Shown here in pieces: positions 12,123-25,129 of a stretch of DNA of 64,000 nt. Numbering within the stretch: position 1 is the stretch's first letter; each line of letters opens with the position of its first letter. Below the pieces are notes generated by a model that was given only the letters and a program-made list of their open reading frames with translations, had not been told where the DNA came from and searched no databases. Position numbers and translations under genes: made by a program. The stretch is from Pseudoscleropodium purum (Eukaryota > Streptophyta > Bryopsida > Hypnales > Brachytheciaceae): assembly GCA_963969395.1 (NCBI GenBank), contig OZ017804.1, forward strand, positions 13,950,001 through 14,014,000, in the 5' to 3' direction.

Positions 12123-15100
12123 ATGGCTGGGTCGAACGACTTGATTGTAAATCCTACATTCAATTGGGGCTCTGACCATGGCTGGCTGCCTCTTTGCTGC
12201 TCCCTGTCCACTAGCGATACGCCCCTTCAGTGCGGACCACCACCAAGTGGATACCCGTTTTATTGCATTGCCCACAATCGGACACAAGCTTGGCAGGGCA
12301 TTGCTCAGGATATCACCAACCGATTGAAGGTCAGAACCTTAAATTATACCGGATTGGGTTTTTGCTTGTTTACTTGCCGGTGAATGCAAGGGAGTACGCA
12401 TAGAATTGTGAGGCACATCAAATCGTTTTTTGTTTTTTTTATTGTGAAGTAGAGTTTACTGCGATTTTTCCTGTTACTTATTACTCACCTCACTCCTTGT
12501 CTAGGCAGGTGTGGAGTACAAAGTGGAAGCTTGCGTTTCCATTTCTGGCCCTGTTGAGGTAGCTGATGTGCGGGTTACACTTAAGCTAGAAAATGCTGAG
12601 GGGCAGGCTACATACACCACTCTGGCCAGGTGTGCATAGGCTTTTGGAACATACACTTTGAGATTTGCACATTACAGCAAACCCCTCCAATTAGATCGAC
12701 AAAGTTTATTTCAGTAGACCTCATATAGTCCTCATGTGGAGTTAATGTTAGTATAACGAAAATGGTATGAACTTTAGTGAGATATAAGTGTCATTGACAT
12801 TAACTTCATAGTACATTGGCAAATATTAAATTGACATTAAGTCAACATTGTCTTAATGCCATGGCTATTAAATTGACATTAACTTATCATTAATAACCTC
12901 GTGAATCTAATGGGGTCTTTTGAGATGTTCGGAGCTTGAAGTAATCTACTTGCTAGAATTTCAGAACTTGTTTACTTGAGTGTTGAAACATGATTTTCAC
13001 TCAAATTTGAATGTTTTATAAATTTAGACAACGTCATACGAAGGTAATCATGAAATAGTTAAATTAGCATGATGCAGTTCATGACGCCCTCCTATCACTT
13101 GCAGGTACTTATTTGCAAGATACTTATAATTGGTGCTTTGTCATCTGAAGATCATCTGTCATGAGGATTTTTTTTTCTTTGAGTGCAGTGGGTCAGTCTC
13201 AAAACGACATTGGATGTTGCTGAAGGGCAAGATGGAAGTGAGCACGGCTCCTGTCAAAGCTTTGGTTTATATGGAAGGGCCTCCAATGGGGGTGGATATA
13301 TTTGCTAGTTACTGCTCTATTGCACCATCAAAGCCTGAATCTGTAAGACTCCTTTTCATCGTCGATTCATCGTTCCATGGCAAATTTATCAATCGTGGGT
13401 GTCGAAATTGGTTATTAGATCATTGTTTTTTCAGACGAAAGTTTCGTCTTTGAACCTAGAGAAGCTGTTACTCCTCCGATAGTTGATGAAAGAGGCACTT
13501 CAGGAGGCAAAATATTGGTTGAACAATGAAATTACATGGCTCTTTCTTCATCTTTCAGTCACTTCTTCCATCATTTTAGGAACTCAGAAGTCTAAATTGT
13601 TTTACTCACCAAGCTACACATTCATTCTCTTTAGTGTCGTCTATTATTTAGCATGCTATACTTTAATGAAACTTCTCATGGTTGAATATTGCACTTGGCT
13701 TAACCTTTGGACCACCACCAACTATTGAAAGAGAGGAAGAGAAGCTGTAAGTGATTAGTTAGTCGATCGACAAGTAAGCAACACAATAAATGAACTTTTG
13801 CTAAATGGTGTTCCGATCTTATTGATTTAGAGGTACACCAATACATGGTGTTCAAATGAGCATTACATCTACAAAATAGTGTATCATACACTAAATAGAA
13901 TAAACAGTACAGTCTTCAATCTTGACACTTAATATTGCTTCAAGCACTTATGGTCGGCTCACAGGGATTATGACCTTGCAGGAGTGCTCTAGGAAAGAAC
14001 TCAAAGAGGTAGACGTCAGGGGAAACGTGCTGGTCAATTCTGCTTTCAGCAATGGAGTCCAGGGGTGGTCCGGAATTTGCTGCAAAGTCATACACTCAGG
14101 TTTACATGGATGGAAAGGCATTATTGGACCTAGGGGACAACCTTTTGCCATTGCTTTGGATAGGACTGAAGGTTGGCAGGGGATTCAGCAAGACATCACT
14201 GCTCTAGTGCAACCCTATGAAACCTATCTAGTGACAGCGGTGGTCCGAATTCAGGGAGGAGCACCAGCTGATGTGTTAGCCACAGTTCGGCTTGAATATG
14301 GAGGCTCCAGTACGCGTTACGTGCCTATCGGACGGTGTGAATCTTCTTAACTTAAAGTCCTGTTTTTGCTGCAATTCCACCTTTATGTTTTATGAACGCT
14401 GGCAAAGTCGTTTCTGTGCCTCGTATTACATGATGATAGATGTTCTATGCAACGGAAAATACCTTGTTGACTTAGACTCCAAATCTTGATGATTGTTACT
14501 ACGGAGTATGACTTTTTGACTCATGGATGGTCAACTAATTGGGAACTGAATGAAACTCAGGGACAAATCTGCAAGGTTTTCAGATAACTAACTATCAACT
14601 CTAGTATTGACTTTGTTGGTGAAAGCATTTTTAGTAGATTAAGTTAAAGTGCTGGGAGATCCTTCCTGTTCAGTTATTTGTGAAATGAACTGATTTGAGC
14701 CGACGAACTGATGTTCTTCTTGATGAAATATTGACAAGCTATTAGGGTGAAGGCCTCGAGCAAAGAATGGGTCATGCTTGAAGGCAAGCTTCTCCTGGAC
14801 TCACGGCCCCCAAAGACGGTCTTCTATTTAGAGGGACCTCCTACTGGTGTAGATTTACTAGTATCTACAGTTGTAATCAAGAATGTCAATCCTCCCCAAT
14901 GTCAGGGATCTCTTCCCAAGAAGCAGGCAAGAACACTGGATCCAAGTTTTTTTGCAAGTTTGAAGTCTAGATGTGCCTTTGATCCATAGAGTTTCGTCTA
15001 ATGAGTTGAGCGCTATTGCTTGTTATGTCTTGCTTTTGGACATCCTTAAATGAGTGACAATTACAAGATTTTTCCATAAAATTAGACGGCTTCAAGAACT

Positions 15101-18100
15101 TTTAATCTTCATGGAATGAATCTTTTCCATGGAGAGGTCTCCCTGTGGTCTCTGCAATCATATGGAGGCCTGCCAATTTACCTTGAAGAGGCCTCTGGAT
15201 GATCACCCAACTATAGGGATACCTCACTATGGATACTGGGTGGGTTAGATTCTCACAATGATATTGTCTAAATATTCTTTTTACTAAATACATAGTTATA
15301 TGTTCCTGTGAGTGTTTTTACAATGATATTATCTTCACGTTACATTCATATTTTAGCGGCTGCCAGTAGTATTCATGTATGCATCATGAAATATACTTGG
15401 CCTTCTTTGTTTCTCAGGCTATTGTTAGACTTTTGTAATTTTTTTTCCCAGGTATTGGGAAGGCTAAGTTGACGCTTGTTTTCTGTGCATTGTCTTTGAA
15501 GGTTGAAGAATGTAGCTCAAAAATCTCTGAGTTGTCTTTGAAGGTAGAAGTGAACAACTCCAAAATCCAAGTTCCTGAAAGTATTGTACACAATGCAACT
15601 TTTTCAAATGGGCTTGAAGGTTGGAACCTCAAAGGCTGCAGAGGTTTCGTGAGTGATTGCTTGGAGAACCCAAAGATTCTTCCATTGGAGGGGAAGTCGT
15701 TTGCCGTTGCAACTCAACGTACAGACACTTGGTCTGGAATTGAGCAGATTATTACGAATCGTATAGAGCTTGAGACTATGTACGACGTTGTGACTGTTGT
15801 TCGCATTTCTGGCCCTTGTTCCAAGGCTACTGTGATGGCCTCTCTCTACATCCAAGAAGCTGACCGCAGCGAGCGCTATGTCACTATGGGAAGGTTAGTG
15901 AGTTCATCACCACTAGGAATGCTTTAATTTCTATTTTATTTTTCTATGTTTCATGTAGTCAGCCTTGTTGCATACAAAAAATTCGGGAAAATTTTATGTG
16001 CTTAGTACAGAACAGGTTTTCTGTAAGATTAGACTCTCAGGCAGCATCATAAAGAGGAACTTCTCCAGGATTAACAAGGAGGCCTCCCTATGGTCACAAT
16101 CATCATGCGGTATGTCTCTCCATGATACAAAGGGAGACCTCCGTTTGATCATTGTGACCATAGGGATTCGTCTCCATGGATCGTGGAGAAGAATAGGTTC
16201 TCCTTACGATGTAATCTAAGAGTTCTTGAAACAGTCTATTTTTTTTGAAAACCCTGTTTTTTTTCTGAGGACAAGCATTTGTATGTGGGATAGCAAGTCA
16301 GGTCAATTCTTTAGCATAATGATGGCCAAACATGCTGTCATTCTTGTCTTTCAGATAGAAACTTTCGAGGATTCTATCTTAATTATGCATCATTCTGTTG
16401 TGATTTAAGTGTTTGAAAAAAAATCTGAACAGGGTGTGGAATTCCCAAAATGGTTTAGTCTCTATAATACCTTTATTGCTATAGCAGTTGCAATGTTGCT
16501 TGCATATAATCGCTTTTTAAAACTCACTTGTTGCTTAGATTTGTAAATTGATATCGATGCAGCCTAGAAGCGGACTCAACCGAATGGAAACAATTGAAGG
16601 GCAGGTTGATATTGCTGAAAGCACCAACCAAAGTGTCTGTTTACTTGGAGGGACCGCCTCCTGGAACTGATCTCCTTGTGGACAGTTTCTACATTAAACC
16701 TGCAGTGAAACCAGAGCCTACCAACCCCCCCATTATTACGGTGAGTGTTTGGTTAGATTGTTATTTGCTTCAGCTGTATGCTCTTTACTTGAGCCGTTCT
16801 TGTGCCAGTATAATGGTTTGGCGTATCAATTACTCATTTAATCCGGTCACTACATTGTTCATTTTGCAACCTCAAGTTGCTGTATACAAACGAACTGGTA
16901 TCCTGAAGTGTTTTATTAATGTTTATTACTGTTTTCCTAATGTTTCTACAGTCGTGGACTATTTTTTAAATTCTGTCAGAAATAAGGTAACAATGTTTTC
17001 AGGAAAATCAGATTGTTTCAGAGCGTTTTGATAGCATCATTGAGAGAATCTTCTCCATCATTCATGTGGAGACCTCCGTATCGTAGGGCCACCTCCTGAT
17101 GACCAGTACGACTAGAGGAAACAATCTAACCTTCATCAAAACCTGTTTAAGAACAAGTCATACTGCATTGCTTGAACCGTCTATAAGACACTCCTATTAT
17201 CAGGATTCAGGTCCTTCTCTTAAAGAATGTAAATGTGAGGCAACCAACTGGGGTTCCACCGACCCTTCGTTATCCGCGAGATATAGTGACTCTCATTCAT
17301 TCTTGCCTAATGACCAGCATTATATCAATACTGATAAGTGCAGATGATCGCAGGATTGTGTCATTTTCCATCCATATGCATGGTCTTGTTTTCATCCTCA
17401 TAGATTTTCACTCAAAGTTTGGAACCACTAGCGTTCATAATCGGCAAACTATTGAGAATTCAATGTTTCTCTTGTAAGAATAGGTGCTGTAAGCATATGA
17501 GCATATTTCACGGATGTCTCTAACATCGAAACTATGTTGACTATGGGGCAGAATCCAAACTACGGTGTGAACATAGTAGATAACCACAACCTACAATATG
17601 GTTTGAAGCACTGGTATGGACAAGGCTGTGCACGCCTTTCCATTTTCTCCGGGGCTCCTACGTTTGTTCCGCCTGCGGCTGCTCTGTCTCTACCCGACCC
17701 TCCTCGTCTGAGTGGAAAGTATCTGCTTGCATCCAACCGGACACAGTTCTGGGAAGGCCCTGCTCAATCCATCACCGACAAACTGCAGCTTTTCGTGGTC
17801 TATCAAGTCTCCGCTTGGGTACGTGTGGGGAAATTTCACGGCAAGGCAGGGCAAAAGGTGAATGTTGCGTTGGGTGTGGATGGGAAATGGATGACTGGAG
17901 GAGAAGTGGAAGCTGATCAAACCTCGTGGAAGGAGATAATGGGATCTTTCCGGCTGGAGACAAAGCCTAAAAATGTGATAGTTTATGCTCAAGGACCAGA
18001 CCCTGGTGTAGATCTTATGCTCGCTGGTAAGTTTACTATTATTACTGAAATTTTGAACTTATTCAGTATATAATGAATTTTATATGAACGTTTGAGTTTT

Positions 18101-21100
18101 AAAACATTCTTAAAAGATTTTCATATCTCTGAGCATGCTTCTTTTGTTTTTAAGCTCATCTTGTTCCGCTTGAACTGTTGATATAGTAACTCTTTAACCC
18201 GCTCCCAATGTTTAAGGTAGAGGTTACTGTTTGCATCACTTTAAACATTTTAGCCAATATGCAGTTGCGTGTTTTCATTAAGCAATCGGTATAAATGCCG
18301 TAAGGAGATCATTTTGAGAACAAGAGCCAACTTCTCCGGAGATCAAACTTTCTCTCTCAAAGCATGATGATTCGAAGTGAGATGTAGGCAACCCCATTTC
18401 CATTCAATGATCACTGGCCAGAAACATTTAACCAGGTCATGTTTACATCCAACTTGCTAATTGAAAGCTGTCAAGATGAGTTACTGTTGGTAACAGTGGT
18501 CAGTACAGGAAACGGGAGCAGGTCCCTTTTGTATCCTCTACCTTACTATGTATTCAACACAATATATCATCAAATTTGAAGTACTGATATTCACAATCTG
18601 GACAGTATCACTCAAACCTACATTTCAAGTTTTCTTTGAATGAAGTAACCTTGCCAATGATCATCTGCCAAAGCATGTAAGCTCTCTATGAGGATATTTT
18701 TGCTGACGTATGGGTTGACCTGTAAATCTGGTCGCAGGATTGCAAATATTTGCTGTAGACAGAAGTGCACGAATTCCACTCTTGAAGGCCCAGGCTGATA
18801 AGGTGCGCCAGCTGCATGTAGTTGATTTTGCATTAGAAATATCATTTCTTATTTACATACTCCCTCTGTCAGGGGATGAATGTCCATTGGACCTCATGTT
18901 TCTTTGAGTAGTTTTGAGTAGTTCAAATAAGAAATTCCCTCCCCCAATTTATCTATGTTTTGATGAACACGTGCAATGTTCATCATTATTTCTAGTCATA
19001 TTGAATTTGGACCGTCTAAATTATGCTTTTCGTATTATGATCAATGAAATTGGCGTCGAACATTTCTAAGAACACTGCTGACACTTATTTCTGGTCTAGA
19101 GAGTATGATGTATACTTTGCGTTCTCTTTTTTGACGAGCATTCTCTTTTTAACTGATGCTATTCTGACTGGGTAAATTTTCACACCAACAATGTCTGTCT
19201 AGATCCGGAAGCGAGATGTAGTTCTTAATGTAAAGTATCGAAGCAGCCGGCCTGTTCCACCTGGCATTTCTGTGCGGATTGAGCAGACAAGCAGGAGTTT
19301 CCCACTAGGTTCTTGCATCAGCCGTTGGAACCTTGACAACAACAGCTATAAGGAGTTTTTCCTTCAGAACTTCAATTGGGCAGTTTTTGAGAATGAGATC
19401 AAATGGAATTGGACTGAGCCACAACGCGGCACTGTAAGTGCATTTTCAAATCTTGATTATGTCCACAACAAAGTGAGGATTACGCCTTGCTGCACTTTAG
19501 GAGTAAGAAAAAGCAAGGATTATGAATGGTAATTAGCAATAGTCTCAATCATCTCTATCTCCTTACCTATCGAGCAAGTAGCGCAATCATCGTGCCTCAT
19601 TGTGGTTATACTTGACTGCTGCACTCTTATTCGAGAATAATCTATGGTATTTACGAATAAGTGAGTCACAATTAAGTAAGATGATCCCAAGTAACAATAG
19701 GCTACTTTTAGAAAAGGATTATTTTACCTCCCTTCAAAGATTATGTACCAAGCAGGTTTGATAACTCCGATGTCTTTGTTCTTCAAATTTCAAACATGTT
19801 AGAGTAAAGTCATTTATTATTTTTCGGATTATTTTGAGCATGTTTCTAGAATATGCCTGTGTGACAGACAAGATCTATTAAACGTGGGTACTGACGACGA
19901 TAACTCGTGGGCAGTTCAATTACAAAGATGCTGACGAGATGGTGAACTTCTGCACACAACACAAGATCCCTATGCGAGGCCACTGCATCTTTTGGGAAGT
20001 AGAGTGCAACTGCCAGGACTGGCTGAAGACACTCACTCCAACAGAGCTCGCAGACGCGTTGCAAAGCCGAGTCATTGAACTCCTGAGTCGCTATAAGGGA
20101 AAGTTCCAACACTATGACGTCAACAATGAGATGCTGCACGGGTGCTTCTTCCGAGACCGGTTGAACCCCACTATACTCCCGGACATGTTCAAAATGGCGC
20201 ACCAGTTCGACCCTGAGGCAGTTCTGTTTGTGAATGATTATCATGTGGTAGATGGAGAGGATGGAAACTCGGCGGCTGACAAGTATGTTGAACAGGTGAA
20301 GTGGTTGCTGAAAGAAGGTGCTCCAGTTGGAGCTATTGGGGTGCAGGGTCATGTTGACACCCCTGTTGGCCCTATCATTTGTAACTCTTTGGATAAATTG
20401 AGTACTGTGGGTTTACCAGTTTGGATGACTGAAATCGATGTTGCCGCAGCGAATGAGTATGTTCGTGCAGACGACCTTGAGGTGATTTCTATCCACATCT
20501 ACACTATGGATTAGATAACCTGTTATCAGGCATAAACAGTTGGCGTGCGTGCGATTGTGACGGCATTGAGATCTCAGTTTTTGTTCGATCGACTAGAGAC
20601 TGCACAAGTGGCTTAGTAATATAGTCCTCCCCTATCTGGTGAACTAGAAAATAACACCTTCACTAAACATGGAGTATAACTGGTTATGTCAATGTTGTCA
20701 ATAAGAGCGAAACTTTAAAAGTTGAAGGGAATGGTAATTTTACTGGCGGTGACAATTGGACTTCATATTTATGTCAATGTTGCTAGTAAGAGCAGAAAAC
20801 ATTATAGGATAAAAATATGGTCGTTTTATTAGTTGTGACAATCGAACTCCTTATCTATTGACTTTGCATCAAGAGACTTCGCATCAACACAAGCTACATC
20901 AACTGAGAAGTGAGAAAGTTTTAGTAGGTTTTTATGTCCAATATTCGATTTTACTTTGAAAATTGAGCCTGGTCCCTAACTTGAAACAAGTATAATCTAC
21001 AGTGCAAATACAATATGAAATAAGCTGCAGACACTCATAGCTTCTTGTTTGTGATCATATTATTCAATACATTCTATTCAAAGAAATTGTCTTCATGGTG

Positions 21101-21503
21101 CTCTGGTATGCGGAGATTGAAAAGAGTTCCACAGCTGTACGTGATTCTTATTGGCAATTTCATGAGTGAATTTTTGAAGGTTATGCTGCGAGAGTCCTTT
21201 GCTCATCCAGGCGTGGAGGGGATCATGCTGTGGGGATTCTGGGAAGGAGCCATTTCAAGGAAAAACGGTCACCTTGTGGATTCGGACAAGCGTGTCAATG
21301 CTGCTGGCAAGCGCCTCATCTCCTTACGGGAGGAATGGACTACCAGACTTCGTTCTAGGACTGGCGAGAATGGTCAGCTTCGCTTTCGGGGTTACTATGG
21401 CCGTTACAAGGCTTTCGTGGACTTTGGAGGATCCGGTGAAGTCGCTATCGATTTCGAGGTTCCCAACGGAGATATCCCTTTGGTGCTTGAGCTTTCTGTA
21501 TAG
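12123..21503 (+). CDS. XYN1: CBM22(x4)-GH10 endo-1,4-beta-xylanase, 12 exons, ~1106 aa
   Basis: This enzyme cleaves beta-1,4-xylan in the cell wall. Inferred exons: 12123-12329, 12505-12629, 13189-13342, 13982-14334, 14746-14945 (or 14957), 15452-15893, 16563-16740, 17552-18026, 18738-18802, 19203-19433, 19915-20481, 21180-21503; all phases agree. Four CBM22 modules come first (exons 1-3, 4-5, 6-7 and 8), each with an LEGPPPGTDLLV-like end. Exons 9-12 form the GH10 barrel, with RGHCIFWE, acid/base Glu in HYDVNNEMLHG (GAG 20128) and nucleophile Glu in WMTEIDV (GAA 20431), then GIMLWGFWE. It resembles Arabidopsis XYN1, which as I recall has three or fewer CBM22 modules and also lacks a signal peptide; none is seen here. 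Both possible ends of exon 5 keep frame. Introns carry several MITE-like repeats. Confidence 0.9.
15107..15250. repeat. Intronic palindromic element, degenerate (CTCCATG family)
   Basis: In xylanase intron 5. It contains TTTTCCATGGAGAGGTCTCC, TATGGAGGCCTG and ACTATAGGGATACCTC, which resemble the copy at 16045-16200 and, more distantly, 49973-50099. Boundaries are approximate. Confidence 0.45.
16045..16200. repeat. Intronic inverted-repeat element (CTCCATG family)
   Basis: In xylanase intron 6. CCCTATGGTCACAATCATC near 16086 is repeated in inverse as GATCATTGTGACCATAGGG near 16150, and the outer ends show CTTCTCCAGGATT and TCGTGGAGAAGAA. The structure would fold into a hairpin. It is a related but diverged copy of the better preserved element at 49973-50099. 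Confidence 0.6.
17037..17115. repeat. Truncated intronic CTCCATG-family repeat
   Basis: In xylanase intron 7. AATCTTCTCCATCATTCATG matches the terminal motif of the element at 49973-50099, followed by GTGGAGACCTCC. Only one end is clear. Confidence 0.45.
18212..18546. mobile_element. Intronic MITE-like element, AAGGTAGAGG family copy 1
   Basis: In xylanase intron 8. It begins TTAAGGTAGAGGTTACTG and ends GTATCCTCTACCTTA, an imperfect terminal inverted repeat of about 14 bp. Internal blocks TCACTTTAAACATTTTA, CCATTTCCATTCAATGATCA and GAGTTACTGTTGGTAACAG recur in the copies at 56088-56467 and 57962-58308. It has no coding capacity. Confidence 0.75.
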
Positions 21504-22652
21504 CAATTCTGTCTTTGCTGTGAGGCATGACTGATCGCTTACGGTTGTTACACAGCTGCTGCTTATGTAGTGCTGTTGATGCGAGCAATTCTTTCTTACT
21601 TTATTGGCTTTGTCCAAAGGGTAAGAGACTATGGCATCAACTCATCAAAGTTTGCTTGGAGTGGGGATATGGGGTTGCGAATTCTATCTACAACCACACT
21701 TACATCCTATCTCCAATTACATTTACATTTTCATTGTACGACCACATTTACATTCCACAATGCAATTAGGGTTTGGTTGAAGTGGGGATGTGGGGTCTGA
21801 TTATTCAATAAATCTTAAATTAACCTACGACTGAGCCTCACAGAGTCACAGTTACACCATTCTTATTTTGGTTCCTGCAAGATCTCTTCCTTTGTCTCCT
21901 TGAGCTGCATTTTGAGTGTTCTATTATCCTCTCTAATATTCACTTCATCGTTTTTATGACTCCACATAAGCCTTCTCATGGTTCTTTCTTTTACCTCTAA
22001 ATGCAAAAACAACCGTATTCTGGTTTTTTCCAGGCTGCTTGAACCAAAGAAATGAATTTTTCTACAAAGCAATTTCTTTTAATGTAAATCATCGGGTTGT
22101 CATACCATGGTGTCTATGGGTGAGTTTGTAAACTCGAAACGCTTCAGAGAATGAGAATCTAAATTTGAAAACGAGGAATGTGAAAATTCCTCTTTTCTTC
22201 TAAATTAGAGAGCTTTCCAACCAAGCAGTGAGTCACTTGATGCATATGTTTCCTAACTAAGCTTAACTGACACTCAGCAATCAAATTTTCTAAGCTTCAC
22301 ATTACAGCCGCTTCTTTTGAGGCTCTTGACTGAAGTTTGCAACATAACGTGGCAACACATACAATTTCAAACGGGGCCACCTGATTCACCATTGCACGCT
22401 TCCTGTCCTGAAATCCATAGCCTTGCTTAATTGCATCACTACAAAATTGAATCTAAACTCATCCGTAAACAGTAATTACAACTTCAGAACCCGAAGAGGA
22501 AAACCACGGTTTAGTATATGATTTTCAGGGTAGAACTTATATGCTTTGAGAGTTCAATTCTAACAAAGGTCCTAGACACATCAGAACCTCGCATTCTAAA
22601 TGCTTCAAAGTTGATATCATGGTACAAAGTTGATGCTCACCATTGTGCAATG
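21504..22652. other. Intergenic region between convergent xylanase and dioxygenase genes
   Basis: This holds the two 3' flanks. No coding sequence or clear repeat is visible; near-direct words such as GGTTTGGTTGAAGTGGGG near 21770 and TTGGAGTGGGGATATGGGGT near 21656 look locally duplicated. Confidence 0.5.
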
Positions 22653-24964
22653 TCAAGTCTGATCGACTAGTAAGTGACCGAGATGCTCTTTGCCAGAAGG
22701 AGCTTTCGCCCAGCCTGCATAGTAAAACGATTTCTTAAACTCGGAGAATTTAATTGATCTGAACCTCGGACGCTCTTTGGCAGTCAGCAACTCAGGGATG
22801 GGACCTACAACTGTCTCGTCTGAAGGAGCACTGAAAGTGGCAATTGATACACGGGGCTTTGAGCTTACAAATGCCCGGTGCTCCACACTTCTGTACCTCC
22901 CGTTGCTCAAAATCTGCAACCAAAAAGTGATTAGGATATCAACCACCTTCAAGGTCACTCCCACGGCCCTGTGGACTTTGGTGTGGGACCTGAACAAACT
23001 AACAGATGAGGGCAAGAGTAGTACAGAGAATGTGCCATGACAACCCAACATTCCATACCACATCAAAAGTCAGCGAAGTCCTATCCAAAGTATAGAGGAC
23101 CCTAGGTGGCTATTAACACCAACAGTCGATGATGTCAACCCCTTCGGAACCCCTTTTTTGTAATATTTTTATGAGACCCTAAGAATGATAACCTGCACAA
23201 CCTAGCAGCTATTCCAATCTAATCACAAACCCTTCTCCCTCCGCTCTATACAGTTTGTGACTTGGAAGTCTTCAAAGGGCACCTTAAACTGGGATCTTCA
23301 TCTGCAGATAGCCGTTAAACCAGCATGCATACCCCTATGGCCATGGAACTACTTTTGATTGGTGGCATGCTTGGAGTGGTCCACCATAATCCTAAAAACT
23401 AAGAAGGGCACCTTTCAACTGGTTAATTGTGCGATCAATAGTGATTTTCTAGTTACCAGAGTAGCCTAGGTTTAAAGTATCGAACCTAGAGGATGAAACC
23501 CTGGAGTATGCTTGGTTTCTTCCACCAGATCCTCAATAGTACAAACTAACCGATTGTTAGTCCTAAAACAGACCCCCGAGTTCAACTCTGTTCACTCCAA
23601 AACTTCAACAATAATGCAGTGGAGATTTCAAATGATATACCTCGATTTGATCACCGACGTTGACAACGAACCAACCCTCCACAGGCTTCACAGTGATCCA
23701 CTCTTCGTCCTTCTTCACTTGCAACCCTACAATTTCGTCTTGCAACAAAAGAGTGATTAGGTTGCAGTCGGAATGCTTCCTCAAACCCATGGTCACGTCC
23801 GGCTGTGGACAGGGAGGGTAATAGTTCGCTTGCAACAGCTGCTGGGATTTCCCAGCGAAGTAGTCATTCAGGAACGAGGTTTCCAATCCGAGGCCCTAAG
23901 AAACGAGCTCCGAGATCAGACGTACCAGCTTCTCAGTTTCCTCACAGTAATCCTCAACTGTTTCTCTGTAATCATATGCATCCAAATTTTTGTTACATTT
24001 TTCTCAAAAGGCTAATTCCTCTATCACATTCCCCTATTAAATCACAAGGTTATTAAGGGCAAGTTAATGCCAATCTAATACGGAGTAGGTCCTTAGATAA
24101 ATATTCACATTATGTTAATATACTCTTGCCAAGTTCATGTTACCTAATTGTGGAGTACCATAGTTGCCAAAGTAACGCCAGTGTCACCATCACACTAACA
24201 GAATTTCACACCATTTGCATTGCACTAATATTATCTTTCAACTGAACATTAACATGATGACCATATCTAAAGAGTATTAACTGAACATTAATAACTTGAT
24301 AAATTTAATGGTAGTTAAAGCACACTTTGGCATTTAAAAGAAATTCAAGTACTCTGAAGACCTCTTTATATATGAGAACATTCTGATCTAGGTAATTATT
24401 TATGCTCGATTAACTTTGTTTAAATTTTTTTTTGAAGAACCATAGCCAATATTCTCGAACTTATTAGCCTATGACGGATCACCTGAAAGAGGGAGGATGC
24501 GTAGGCCAAAGCTCATATCGTCTTCCGGAAACAGGAAACGTATACAACCGCAACCGATCGCTCCAATTTGCACTCTTTCTCCCTTTGCCTCCAAACCTAT
24601 CTCCATAGCCTTCATCAGGGGCATCTTCTTCCGCCTCCGCTCGAATCTTATCCCTCTCCTCGTACGGAAGCTCAAAAAACTCCCGAAACACCTGCTGCGT
24701 CCGTGTCATCAAAGAGAAAGGCATGCCGTGATTCTTCACTTGGAAGAAACCCAATTGCTCACACGCCCTTCGGATCCGCTCCACTATAAGACCTCGGCGC
24801 TCAACATCCTCCTCCACTCCGTCCATGTCAATCACGGGAAGCTCCAGAAGATCAATCGCTGCATCAAATGTCACATCAAACTTCACACGATCGTTCTCCG
24901 GGACGCTGTCGAGATGGCCATTCTCCACGAGTTCCTGTAAGGTCACTCGGGGATCGGACGGCAT
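22653..24964 (-). pseudogene. 2-oxoglutarate/Fe(II) dioxygenase (DOXC-type) with an in-frame stop, probable pseudogene
   Basis: Inferred exons on the minus strand: 24964-24483, 23965-23641, 22913-22653, all joining in phase (355 codons if read through). The start is MPSDPRVTLQELVENGHL. Family marks are intact: the N-terminal DIOX_N part (LPVIDMDGVE, CEQLGFFQVKNHGM), NYYPPCPQP, the iron-binding HSD in [13 protein letters not shown], distal His in RYRSVEHRAFV, and the 2OG-binding R-x-S in KPRVSIATF. However, codon 184 is TAG (complement of 23896-23898), between LISELVS and GLGLETSF, where the family normally has an amino acid. Either this is a young pseudogene, a sequencing error, or the stop is avoided by splicing I cannot see. 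Substrate cannot be inferred; these enzymes act in specialised metabolism. Confidence 0.75.
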
Positions 24965-25002
24965 GGCTGAGGAGCTCAATCCACGGAATTGAGAAAGACA
25001 AA

Positions 25003-25122
25003 ACTGAAAAGACAACAGGGGAGTGCACTGCAAACGCTTACACTCAAGACTCTTTCAGTGAGAAACTCAAAACTAGAGAGACAACAGCAAATTACACTGC
25101 AAATCCATACACTCAAGTCTCG
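25003..25122 (-). repeat. Two-unit tandem duplication in the dioxygenase leader
   Basis: Two units of about 55-60 bp share AAAACT, GAGACAACAG-like, CACTGCAAA and ACACTCAAG-CTC. They lie 40-160 bp upstream of the dioxygenase start codon, so in its 5' UTR or promoter. A TTATATTAA word on the minus strand lies near 25127-25135, just outside the duplication, and could be a TATA element. Confidence 0.65.
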
Positions 25123-25129
25123 TGAGGTT

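Noticed and set aside
21527..21800. Two 76-80 codon + ORFs after the xylanase stop
   Set aside because: They lie in the 3' flank, show no family similarity and overlap each other.
23896..23925. A 30-nt intron that would remove the stop from the dioxygenase
   Set aside because: Its ends read GT...AG and its removal keeps frame, but 30 nt is below the known minimum for plant spliceosomal introns, and conserved residues would be lost.
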